Positions 9,082-16,259 of a DNA stretch of 64,000 bases are shown piece after piece. Positions within the stretch are counted from its first letter, which is position 1; the number at the start of each line of letters is the position of its first letter. Origin of the DNA: UBA9647 sp963739335 (lineage in GTDB: Bacteria; Bacteroidota; Ignavibacteria; UBA10030). Both the position numbers and the translations under genes were made by a program. The stretch is taken from the NCBI GenBank assembly GCA_963739335.1, contig CAVUAC010000008.1, positions 1-64,000 on the forward strand. The letters are read 5' to 3'. The notes beneath the pieces were generated by a model. That model ran no database searches, was not told the DNA's origin, and saw only the letters and a program-made list of their open reading frames with translations.

Positions 9082-9266
9082 CGCCAACAAGTGGCAAGCC
9101 GCCGCTCGTGGGCTAGGACGGGCAGGCTGGTTCCACGTCGAAGTTTTTATGAAGCGCTGCTGGGCGCATCCACTCGCTCAATGCCGTTGCTCACACAATG
9201 GTAAACAGAAGGAGTTTGCAAAGACACAAGCACCGAACATGCAATGCGTGATGCGAAGAGTTAGGC
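9082..9266 (+). other. attC-type recombination site, long form
   Basis: R'' is CGCCAAC (9082-9088, first base off consensus) and R' is GTTAGGC (9260-9266). The body is the same long type as 7968-8152, with the shared CTCGTGGGCTAGGA, CACTCGCTCAATGCCGTTG and GGTAAACAGAAGGAGTTTGC segments. Confidence 0.78.
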
Positions 9267-9293
9267 GCCAGTTGCCCGACAAGGAGTCTGACC

Positions 9294-10329
9294 ATGAAGA
9301 AAACCCTCCTCGAACATGCCCAAGAATGGACCCCAGTTGTCGAGGATCCTCTTGGCCGAGATAAGCGAGCCTTCCTTGATTACCTACTTCAGCATTGCAA
9401 TGGTTTGCGCAATGCTAAGTCTCTTGATCGCATCATCCCTGAGCTAAGGTTATCAAAACCTTATAACCGAGAACTCTTTCAGCACCTCATTCTCGTGCCT
9501 CTGCGCGAAGAGGATAACTTCTTCATTGGCACTAGCTCCAAGGGAGTCTACTTCATTTCTTCGCCCGAAGATGCCTTTACAACTATCTCATTCTATACAA
9601 ACCGCATTCGCGCCGAGAAGAAACACTTGCGCAACCTCAAGAGAATTGCCCAGCGCAATCGGCTATTTGAACATTTTACCGCTGCCTTCCCAAAGGACAC
9701 GAAGAAAACTCTTTATCTTGATGAATCCGGAACACCCGACATCGCCAACCTCACAACCGATCCTTTCTTCATAGTCTGCGCAGTTGTGATTGATGCTAGA
9801 AAGGCAGAGCGTTTGCTTGCTGACAAATTTGACTTTATTCGTAAGGGGCTACATAAGCCCAGCGATTTCGAGTTTCGATCTAGCCGACTCTCGAACAAAC
9901 ACTATCGGTTTGCTCTCAAAGAGCTGTCAACCGTCGACTATGAATTCGCAGTTGCTTGCTTCGTCAAAGCCAAGTTGCGAGGCCACGGATTTCGCTATCC
10001 GAGCATGTTCTACAAGTACGCATTTGGTTTCCTCATTGACGATGTTCTCGATGACACCGGCGAGGTCAACATTGTTTTCGATGAGTACGGAGGCAAGAAC
10101 TCTAGTTTCCAAGATGAATTCTTTGAGTACCTGCGCACTCGGTACTCTTACATTTCCTGTCAACAAAGTCTCGCATCTGGAAATGTTCAGCAGTGACAAG
10201 AATCCGTTTCTGCAACTCGCGGACCTTCTGGCTGGCGTCGTCAAGAATGATCTCAAACGCCCGAAAAAGCTCATGCCGCTCGTATCTGACAAACTATTAT
10301 CATTGCACTATTTTCCTTATGGCTCATAA
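9294..10329 (+). pseudogene. cassette gene: DUF3800-type protein, frameshifted near the 3' end
   Basis: Start at ATG 9294 after GGAG. An N-terminal helical region of about 140 residues precedes TLYLDESGTPD, the hallmark acidic motif of DUF3800 (a putative RNase H-like fold). The family's C-terminal motif is in a different frame: the first frame ends at 10198, but NPFLQLADLLAG appears in the next frame and runs to a stop at 10329. One base shift between about 10145 and 10170 restores a protein of roughly 345 residues. DUF3800 proteins are often found with mobile and defence genes, but their function is not settled. The stop codon overlaps the R'' of the following attC. Confidence 0.82.
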
Positions 10330-10477
10330 CGGCAGACGGCCTATAACACTTCATAGAAGGTCGCAGTCTCCGCTAGAAAACAGCGGGATCTCAGTTGAAA
10401 ATGTTTGGCAAGAGAAAGCGATTTGTCGCAAACCATACTCGCAGCAAACACGCAATGCGTGAAGTGAAGAGTTATGT
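10324..10477 (+). other. attC-type recombination site, variant long form
   Basis: R'' is TCATAAC (10324-10330) and R' is GTTATGT (10471-10477). The R''/R' pair differs from GCCTAAC/GTTAGGC but stays nearly complementary (CATAAC with GTTATG), which supports a real stem rather than chance. The 3' ending (CTCGCAGCAAACACGCAATG) is the common one; the middle (AAAACAGCGGGATCTCA) resembles sequence near 45.85-45.92 kb. Confidence 0.7.
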
Positions 10478-10545
10478 GAAATTGTTTTGCTCGCTTATTC
10501 TAATCAATGCAGCGAGAGCAAACTCAACCACACGCGAGGTGCGCT

Positions 10546-11100
10546 ATGAAATGGGAAAGCATCAATCTGCACCTAGAAAACCTCTTCCCGGGATTGGTAA
10601 GCCTGTTTTTGCTCATGCGGCTATTGCCCGCCTGGATCGTTCTACCCTTTTCTCAGAATTCCTTTCGAACGAACGAACTCTTTGACTCGGGCGTTCTTCT
10701 CGCTGCGTCGTACCTTCTCGGTGCAGTTGCCGTGGCTGTAAGTCGCTTGCTTGTTGACCGCGTCTCCGAAAAACTACCTCGCCCATTGTTGCTTAGCTTG
10801 TTGTCTCGCGGTCCACTAAAGGGCATGTCCTTCAAGCATATCAACGATAACTACCGAGACAAACTGCGGCACGCCCTGTCATCCGGCAACGATCTCGTGA
10901 AGCAAGAAGTAGCTCGTCGACGAGAACGAGGCAGGCTTGTTCGAACAGCCCTGATCCCCGCAATCCTCGCTGTAGTATTGGTCACATCTTCAAGCTCCGC
11001 TATTGCAGTCGTCTTGTGGGCGTTGCTCGCTTTTGTTGTCCTTCTTTTTATCTATGCATACGTCGAAACAACTATTTATGAAGAGTGTCTTCTTGTCTAG
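10546..11100 (+). CDS. cassette gene: membrane protein of unknown function
   Basis: 184 residues. The start at 10546 is preferred over an in-frame ATG at 10507 because GAGGT lies eight bases upstream. About four hydrophobic segments: near residues 12-33 (FLLMRLLPAWIVL), 48-66 (LLAASYLLGAVAVAVSRLLV), and two close together in the C-terminal third (LIPAILAVVLVTSS and VVLWALLAFVVLLFIYAYV). A basic loop (VARRRERGRLVR) precedes the last pair and should be cytoplasmic. Family not recognised. Bounded by attC sites on both sides. Confidence 0.7.
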   Translation: MKWESINLHLENLFPGLVSLFLLMRLLPAWIVLPFSQNSFRTNELFDSGVLLAASYLLGAVAVAVSRLLVDRVSEKLPRPLLLSLLSRGPLKGMSFKHINDNYRDKLRHALSSGNDLVKQEVARRRERGRLVRTALIPAILAVVLVTSSSSAIAVVLWALLAFVVLLFIYAYVETTIYEECLLV

Positions 11101-11152
11101 GTCTCGAGCGTCACTTAATCGCTTTTGTGGATTTGTGTTGCAGAAAGACTTC

Positions 11153-11214
11153 ACATAACAAACGGCAAAGCGCGCTCACAGCAAAGACGCAATGCGTGAA
11201 GCGAAGAGGTAGGC
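11153..11214 (+). other. attC-type recombination site, 62-bp form, degenerate R'
   Basis: R'' is ACATAAC (11153-11159). The R' position reads GGTAGGC (11208-11214) instead of GTTAGGC, so the conserved GTT cleavage triplet is altered. The middle (AAACGGCAAAGCGCGCTCAC, apex GACGCAATGCGTG) matches the other 62-bp sites. If the change is real, the site may recombine poorly. Confidence 0.7.
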
Positions 11215-11263
11215 TACAGCAGGCACGCGAGCGACCAAGTCAATTCCGCGTGGAGGTCCAATT

Positions 11264-12094
11264 ATGAAAGCGAAGACCGTAGCTCTGGCCGATGTCGGAG
11301 AGATGCTCACAATCAACCTCAGCCGACTCGCCCATCGACTTAATTCGCTGCAGCGCAGTTTCCAATTCGACGTCGTTGATCCAATGCCTTCCGCCTCCAT
11401 CGGCGCCCCAGATGTACGCGATCAATGGTACGAAATCGCGCCTGTGTTGAGGCGCATTCGCTCGTATCCAAGATTTCGCGACTACGATTTTCTCATTGGT
11501 ATCACGCAATTCAAGATCACAAACACCACCGACCGCTTGGCCAAAAACGATAGAGACTATTTCTCGATGAGCGACATGGAGAAGGCGAGTGTCATAAGCG
11601 TTAATCAGGCGGTCCTTATTCACAAGTCGCCCACCAAAAGCGCTTATCAATATATTGCATTTCTCGCGATGTGCGAGCTACTCACCAACCTGACAAAAAC
11701 GTACCTAGCACACCCTATGATACATGGCTGCCTCTTTGACGAATGCGAGGATCGCAGCGCTCTAATCATTGGCCTCGAGGCAGCCCGCATCTGTCCTCTG
11801 TGTATTCACACGATCCAGGCTGCTGGTGCCTCCCAACAAGTCGTACGCGACGTCACCACCGTCTTGACTTGGTGCAGCGAGAATACTTGGCGTTTTGCCA
11901 TCAGTGCTTCGGCGAGAAGTCCTTTCCTGGCTTTGTCAATTGCGGTCGGTGGAGCCATATTGTCTCTCGCGTTACCGGCGCGTTTGCTCTGGGTCAGACT
12001 TCCCGCACTCATTCTCCTCTTCTCCATTCCTTTCCTGGTCTTGCTCTACCACAAGAAATTTTGTCACAAAGAAACCAAACTGAACCAAACATAA
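11264..12094 (+). CDS. first gene of a two-gene cassette: unknown protein with Cys-rich motif and C-terminal membrane segments
   Basis: 276 residues. The N-terminal part is soluble and contains ADVGEMLTIN and a region with conserved-looking HGCLFDECEDRSALI, then ARICPLCIHTI. The spacing His-Gly-Cys ... Cys ... Cys-X2-Cys resembles a metal site. I have the impression that similar HGC-F-D ... ICP-C motifs occur in uncharacterised metalloprotease-like bacterial proteins, but I cannot name the family. Two hydrophobic segments follow (SIAVGGAILSLALPARLL and LPALILLFSIPFLVLLYH), so the protein is probably anchored in the inner membrane with its soluble part in the cytoplasm. It is followed after 13 bases by the SET-domain gene with no attC between them. 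Confidence 0.65.
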   Translation: MKAKTVALADVGEMLTINLSRLAHRLNSLQRSFQFDVVDPMPSASIGAPDVRDQWYEIAPVLRRIRSYPRFRDYDFLIGITQFKITNTTDRLAKNDRDYFSMSDMEKASVISVNQAVLIHKSPTKSAYQYIAFLAMCELLTNLTKTYLAHPMIHGCLFDECEDRSALIIGLEAARICPLCIHTIQAAGASQQVVRDVTTVLTWCSENTWRFAISASARSPFLALSIAVGGAILSLALPARLLWVRLPALILLFSIPFLVLLYHKKFCHKETKLNQT

Positions 12095-12107
12095 TTCCGA
12101 GGACACC

Positions 12108-12491
12108 ATGAAGCGCAAGCTCCCTCATTACAGAGTGTTCACACGAATCGCGCGATCTCGAATCCACGGCGTCGGAGTCATCGCGATCCGTCACATCAAG
12201 AAAGGAACCAAGATCTTTTTCGGCGACGACGCGCCGATTGTGTGGGTCGATCGCAGCAAAGTCAAACTCATTGAGCCCGAACTGAGGAGGCTTTACGACG
12301 ACTTCTGCATCGTCAACAACGATCTCTATGGTTGCCCCAAGAACTTTAACCAGCTCACTGTTGCCTGGTACCTTAATCACTCTGACAAACCAAATGTACG
12401 TGCCGACATCCACTACGACTTCTACGCTTTGCGCGACATCAACAAAGGGCAAGAACTCACCGTCGACTATGACTCATTTTCAGACTACTGA
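12108..12491 (+). CDS. second gene of the two-gene cassette: SET-domain protein
   Basis: 127 residues, close to the minimal size of a stand-alone SET domain. SET landmarks are in order: the first strand motif HGVGVIAIRHIKKGTKI (residues 20-36), the pseudoknot motif NHSDKPN (90-96), and the C-terminal GQELTVDYDSF (114-124), which supplies the tyrosine expected in the active site. SET domains transfer methyl groups from S-adenosylmethionine to lysine. The target in bacteria is usually unknown. The gene is 13 bases after its partner and 8 bases before the attC, so the two travel as one unit. No pre- or post-SET zinc clusters are present. Confidence 0.87.
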   Translation: MKRKLPHYRVFTRIARSRIHGVGVIAIRHIKKGTKIFFGDDAPIVWVDRSKVKLIEPELRRLYDDFCIVNNDLYGCPKNFNQLTVAWYLNHSDKPNVRADIHYDFYALRDINKGQELTVDYDSFSDY

Positions 12492-12499
12492 GTGCCTGC

Positions 12500-12561
12500 G
12501 CCTAACAAACGGCAAACCGCCCTCGCAGCAAACACGCAATGCGTGAAGCGAAGAGTTAGGC
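12500..12561 (+). other. attC-type recombination site, 62-bp form
   Basis: R'' is GCCTAAC (12500-12506) and R' is GTTAGGC (12555-12561), exactly complementary. The inner part is CGGCAAACCGCCCTCGCAGC followed by AACACGCAATGCGTGAAGCG. It begins 8 bases after the SET gene stop codon. Confidence 0.85.
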
Positions 12562-12639
12562 GCAAGCAAAGTTTCATTTTGTTAGGGCGTTTTGTGGCAC
12601 ATCAAATCAAACAGAACCATTATCTTGAAACCATACACA

Positions 12640-12707
12640 ATGAACTTGTTTCGAGTAGTACAATTTGAAAGTTATGAATGCGGCAGCTTAGCCGCCATCC
12701 GTTAGGC
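12640..12707 (+). other. attC-like 3' half flanking the amidohydrolase gene (upstream copy)
   Basis: A hairpin GCGGC-AGCTTA-GCCGC (12680-12695) is followed by CATCC and GTTAGGC (12701-12707), the layout of an L'-R' half site. Matching R''-L'' arms were not found upstream. About 68 bases starting AATGAACTTGTTTCG are repeated, diverged, at 14331-14398 on the other side of the gene. Confidence 0.5.
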
Positions 12708-12729
12708 ACACGATACAAAGGAGGAACAG

Positions 12730-14088
12730 ATGAAGAAACGTACAGGAATGTTCGGTTTGCTTTTTGTGGTATTGTTGGTGGGCGTAGCCACGGTGCAGTC
12801 GCAGCCCGCGCCGATTACTGCGATCAAGGCCGGTCGGCTCATTGACCCGGAAACCGGGACAGCGGCCACCAACCAGGTGATCCTCATCGAGGGCGAGAAA
12901 ATCAAGGCGGTCGGTTCGAATCTCGCCATCCCAGCCGGTGCGGTGGTCATTGATCTGTCAAAGCTGACGGTGCTGCCCGGTCTTGTTGATGCGCACACGC
13001 ACATGGCGATAACCTATAAAGAGCAGCCGGAGAACAATTACTACTATCTCACCTACATTATGGAGTCGACTCCATTCCGCGCCATCCAGGCCGCGTCTAA
13101 CGGCATTCAGCTTCTCAACTCGGGCTTCACTGTCGTTCGTGACGTAGGCAATAACGCGCTCTACGCCGATGCGGCACTGCGGCAGGCAATCGAGCAAGGC
13201 TGGCTGCCGGGCCCCACAGTGATCCCGTCAGGACCGATGATCGGCAGCACGGGCGGGCAGTTCTGGCCTACGCCGGAGATGTACAAGTATCACAACATCA
13301 TGTTCCCTGAGTACATTGACGCGAACAGCCCGGACGAAATAGTCCGCGCAATCCGTGAGAACATGCTGTTCGGCGCGAAGACGATCAAGCTGTGCATTGA
13401 CTGCAAGCCGTGGGGCTATTCGGTTGAAGACATCAAGCTGGCCATCAGCGAGGCCGCGAAGGGCGGTTGCAAGGTCGAGGGGCATGTGCAGACCGCCGAT
13501 GGAGCGCAGCGCGCAATCGATGCAGGGATCCACATGATTGCGCACGGAAACGCCCTGACGCCGGAACACCATCAGCAGATGGCCTTAAAAGGAATCTTTC
13601 TGAACGGAACCGATACGCCTTTTATGCCTTACCGGGGGAACGAACAGGCGTTCAAACGGACGGTCGCGAATCTGCGCGACGCTTGGGAGAAGAAGGTGCC
13701 GCTGACCTTCTCGACCGACCTCGACTACTGGAATGAGCGAATGAAGAACGAGAAGACCGGCGAGTGGTTGACCCGCGGCGACCTGACAATCGCCTTCCTC
13801 GAAACTTGGAAGGCGGCCGACATCCCCCCGGCCGACATCCTCCGCGCGATGACGATCAACGGCTACAAGGCCGCTGACATCATCAAGGAGCGCGGTCCGA
13901 TCAAGCCGGGCTTCTACGCCGATCTGATCGCGGTGGCGGGCGACCCGCTCACCGATATCGACGCGTTGCGCAACGTGCAGTTTGTGATGAAGAACGGGAT
14001 GGTGTTCAAAAAGGACGGCGTGATGACGCCGGAGAAGTTTTTCCACCCCGGCCCGGTCAGGACACCAAGCGGGAGGTGGACTCGATAA
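12730..14088 (+). CDS. secreted amidohydrolase (imidazolonepropionase/prolidase-like)
   Basis: 452 residues. N-terminal signal sequence (KKRTGMFGLLFVVLLVGVAT, cleavage near residue 25). The amidohydrolase fold is shown by the beta-sandwich start AIKAGRLIDPETG, the metal-binding DAHTH (His89 and His91), a later EGHVQTADGAQ and MIAHGNAL pair supplying further histidines, FSTDLDYW near the last metal ligand, and the closing GFYADLIAVAGDPL. Substrate cannot be told; related secreted members cleave Xaa-Pro dipeptides or cyclic amides. Start supported by AAAGGAGGAA. Codon use is visibly more G+C-rich than in neighbouring cassettes (many GCG, CGC, GTC), consistent with separate origin. It is flanked by direct repeats that are attC-like halves. 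Confidence 0.87.
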   Translation: MKKRTGMFGLLFVVLLVGVATVQSQPAPITAIKAGRLIDPETGTAATNQVILIEGEKIKAVGSNLAIPAGAVVIDLSKLTVLPGLVDAHTHMAITYKEQPENNYYYLTYIMESTPFRAIQAASNGIQLLNSGFTVVRDVGNNALYADAALRQAIEQGWLPGPTVIPSGPMIGSTGGQFWPTPEMYKYHNIMFPEYIDANSPDEIVRAIRENMLFGAKTIKLCIDCKPWGYSVEDIKLAISEAAKGGCKVEGHVQTADGAQRAIDAGIHMIAHGNALTPEHHQQMALKGIFLNGTDTPFMPYRGNEQAFKRTVANLRDAWEKKVPLTFSTDLDYWNERMKNEKTGEWLTRGDLTIAFLETWKAADIPPADILRAMTINGYKAADIIKERGPIKPGFYADLIAVAGDPLTDIDALRNVQFVMKNGMVFKKDGVMTPEKFFHPGPVRTPSGRWTR

Positions 14089-14330
14089 TCCGGCGCTCTC
14101 AGCAATGGCGTGTGGTGTCCGCCCAAGCCGGCAGGGCGCCTCGCGCTTGGTAGTTTCCTGTGACTCGACTCAGGGACACGCACCCTGGTCTGCCTGTGGG
14201 TGAGGCGCATGGAAAGTTCTGTGCCGGAGAACCTCATCATTACCGACCGCTAAGAAGTGCTCGCACTCGATGAGCGTGAGTACGTTAAGCATGGCTTATA
14301 GTTGTGCAGTTCAGGTTTGAAAGTGAAGCG

Positions 14331-14398
14331 AATGAACTTGGTTCGTTTAGTGTATATTGAAAACATTCAGTGGGCAGCTTAGCTGCCATCCTTTAGGC
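14331..14398 (+). other. attC-like 3' half flanking the amidohydrolase gene (downstream copy)
   Basis: A perfect 6-bp-stem hairpin GGCAGC-TTA-GCTGCC (14373-14387) is followed by ATCC and TTTAGGC (14392-14398), in which the G of the GTT triplet is lost. The preceding 40 bases (AATGAACTTGGTTCG and on) repeat the upstream copy at 12640. The two copies are 1691 bases apart and enclose the gene. Confidence 0.5.
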
Positions 14399-14480
14399 AG
14401 CATTCATGATCGAACACTAACCATCTCGCACGCTTTCGCTTTTGTGCCGCAAAATGATTTTGATATAGAAGTTTGCCTGC

Positions 14481-14542
14481 GCCTAACAAACGGCAAACCG
14501 CACTCGCAGCAAGCACGCAATGCGTGAAGCGAAGAGTTAGGC
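14481..14542 (+). other. attC-type recombination site, 62-bp form
   Basis: R'' GCCTAAC (14481-14487), R' GTTAGGC (14536-14542). The body differs from the site at 12500-12561 at only a few positions (CCGCACTCGCAGCAAGCAC here). Confidence 0.85.
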
Positions 14543-14577
14543 GGCACGCAGAGAGCGGACATTAACGAGGACATTAT

Positions 14578-15078
14578 ATGATCCGAACCGCACTACGCGT
14601 GCCCACAATCATCATTGTGACCTTGATTTCTCAATCGCTGGGAGTCTCGGCTTGGGCACAAATCCGAGAACATGCTGAACCGACAAAAGTTGCCTCGCAG
14701 ATCTATTCTACACTGCTCTCACGTTTCCAAAAGGAACATCCTGGTGACATTCGAATAGAGCTGGATGATATTCGGGCCTGTCAAGCCGATCCGATCGTCT
14801 CTTTCACCAAGGCGAATCGTTTTCTCGTTTTGGCAAGAGCCCTCTTTTATGACACTCGTAGCCATTCCCAGAGTGACCTCCTCGGCGTATTCATCTTCGA
14901 CGACTCGCTTACAACAATCCTGAGAACAATCGACATTATCGGCGATGCGCACGAATATGCGTATAAGATTGCCAAGGTCTGGAAAGACACACTAACTATA
15001 CATGGAGAGGGATTCGGACACGATTGGCCACCAATCGACAAAAAGTATAAGTTGTACTTCTGGAATAACTATAAGTGA
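14578..15078 (+). CDS. cassette gene: exported protein of unknown function
   Basis: 166 residues with a plausible signal peptide (basic start, IIIVTLISQSLGVSAWAQ, cleavage near residue 28). The mature part is small, mixed alpha/beta in look, and contains LDDIRACQADPIVSF and the stretch GVFIFDDSLTTILRTI. Its C-terminus is aromatic (KYKLYFWNNYK). No recognised domain. Start at 14578 is 36 bases after the attC with a weak GAGG site. It ends 50 bases before the next attC. Likely periplasmic or outer-membrane associated. Confidence 0.68.
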   Translation: MIRTALRVPTIIIVTLISQSLGVSAWAQIREHAEPTKVASQIYSTLLSRFQKEHPGDIRIELDDIRACQADPIVSFTKANRFLVLARALFYDTRSHSQSDLLGVFIFDDSLTTILRTIDIIGDAHEYAYKIAKVWKDTLTIHGEGFGHDWPPIDKKYKLYFWNNYK

Positions 15079-15127
15079 ATTGCATAAGCGTTAACGAACT
15101 TTGAGTGTGGGCATTCGACTGCGCGGC

Positions 15128-15189
15128 GTATAACAAACGGCAAACCATACTCGCAGGAAACACGCAATACGTGAAGCGAAGAGTCAGCT
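15128..15189 (+). other. attC-type recombination site, 62-bp form, diverged R'
   Basis: R'' GTATAAC (15128-15134); R' position reads GTCAGCT (15183-15189) instead of GTTRRRY. The body is the same as other 62-bp sites with small changes (CGCAGGAAACACGCAATACGTG). Confidence 0.7.
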
Positions 15190-15226
15190 GCAATTGCCCT
15201 TCACTATTTCACGAAAGGAGAAACAC

Positions 15227-15835
15227 ATGAAAAACATTTTCCGACTCCTCTTTGTGATGTTTTGCCTATTCACCACTACGAAGCCATTGCATGCCCAATG
15301 GATCCAAACCAGTGGACCCTATGCCGCTTCTGTTTCTTCTTTTGCCGTGTCCGGCACGAGTCTTTTTGCTGGCACAGGTGTCGGCGTCTTTCTTTCTACC
15401 AACAACGGCACAAGCTGGACTGCGGCGAGTACCGGCTTAACGTACACTTCGGTCTTTGCTCTTGCCGTCTCCGGCACGAATCTCTTTGCCGGGACTTCTG
15501 GCGGCGGTGTCTGGAGACGACCGTTGTCGGAGATGATCACCTCAGTGGAAAGGCTCTCGGCTGACTTGCCGAGGTGTTTCAGTCTTGACTAGAACTATCC
15601 GAACCCGTTCAATCCAGCGACGATTATTTCGTTTAGTCTTCCATCACAGTCACTTGTATCACTGAAGGTATTTGATGCTTTGGGAAGAGAAGTGTCGATT
15701 CTACTCGCCGACGAGTTGCCTCCTGGAACGTACGCACGGCAATGGAATGCGGCAACGTTACCAAGCGGTGTTTATTTCTACAGGTTGCAGGCAGGATCAC
15801 GTACTGAAACAAGGAAACTCGTTTTGCTCAGATGA
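15227..15835 (+). pseudogene. cassette gene: beta-propeller-type secreted protein with type IX sorting tail, internal TAG
   Basis: Start at 15227 with AAAGGAG upstream; a signal peptide ends near HAQWIQ. Two repeats of a photosystem-repair/BNR-like propeller blade follow (SFAVSGTSLFAGTGVGVF and ALAVSGTNLFAGTSGGGV). The frame stops at TAG 15590-15592, but continues in frame as NYPNPFNPATIISFSLP and ends LVLLR at 15835, the type IX secretion C-terminal domain. The normal text here is Q-NYPNPFNP, so TAG most likely replaced CAG by one C-to-T change. With only two blades the propeller is also much shorter than usual. Truncated at the stop, the product would lose its sorting signal. Confidence 0.85.
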
Positions 15836-15846
15836 CGGGCAACTGC

Positions 15847-15868
15847 AACTAACAGAACCTATACTGTC
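15847..15868 (+). other. attC R'' end cut off by an insertion sequence
   Basis: AACTAAC (15847-15853) is an RYYYAAC R'' box 12 bases after the stop of the type IX-sorted gene. The site is interrupted 15 bases later by the left inverted repeat of the IS3-type element and no R' follows the element. The 17 bases from 15837 (GGCAACTGCAACTAACA) recur exactly at the start of the attC at 44.55 kb. Confidence 0.6.
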
Positions 15869-15940
15869 TGACCTGCCCCCTTCAAAGTGATCCAAAAACG
15901 AGTTAGGAAGTTTTGTATTTTGGATCAAAAGGAGGCAGCA

Positions 15941-16241
15941 ATGGGTAAACCGAGACACGCAGCCGAACAAGTAATCAGCAAGTTGCGGGAAGCAGAGGTC
16001 TTGCAGGCGAAGGGGATGCCGATGGCCGAGGTGATGCGTCAACTCGGTATCAGTGATGCAACGTATTATCACGAAGTGATGGCTTTGCCACAAGTGGCGG
16101 AAAGAGGATGGGGGCCTGCGAGTTGATCAAGCGGAGCGGCTGAAGGAGATGGAGCAAGAGAATACACGGCTACGGAAGGTAGTAGCAGATTTGTCAATCG
16201 ATAACGCCATCTTGAAGGAAGCAGCACGGGGAAACTTCTAA
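15941..16241 (+). pseudogene. IS3-type orfA, frameshifted
   Basis: Start at ATG 15941 after AAGGAGG. The HTH text AAEQVISKLREAEVL ... MRQLGISDATYY is typical of IS3 OrfA. After TATTAT, 22 extra bases (CACGAAGTGATGGCTTTGCC and two more) separate it from the continuation KWRKEDGGLRVDQAERLKE, which is in the next frame and ends GNF at 16241 with the leucine-zipper-like EQENTRLRKVVADL. A 22-base insertion is 21+1 and thus shifts the frame. Confidence 0.82.
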
Positions 16242-16259
16242 GCTCGACAGAGTCCGTCG

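Noticed and set aside
4000..16000. Integron integrase gene or attI site.
   Set aside because: No tyrosine-recombinase text (R..H.R..Y pattern with the IntI-specific patch) was found on either strand in or near the array.
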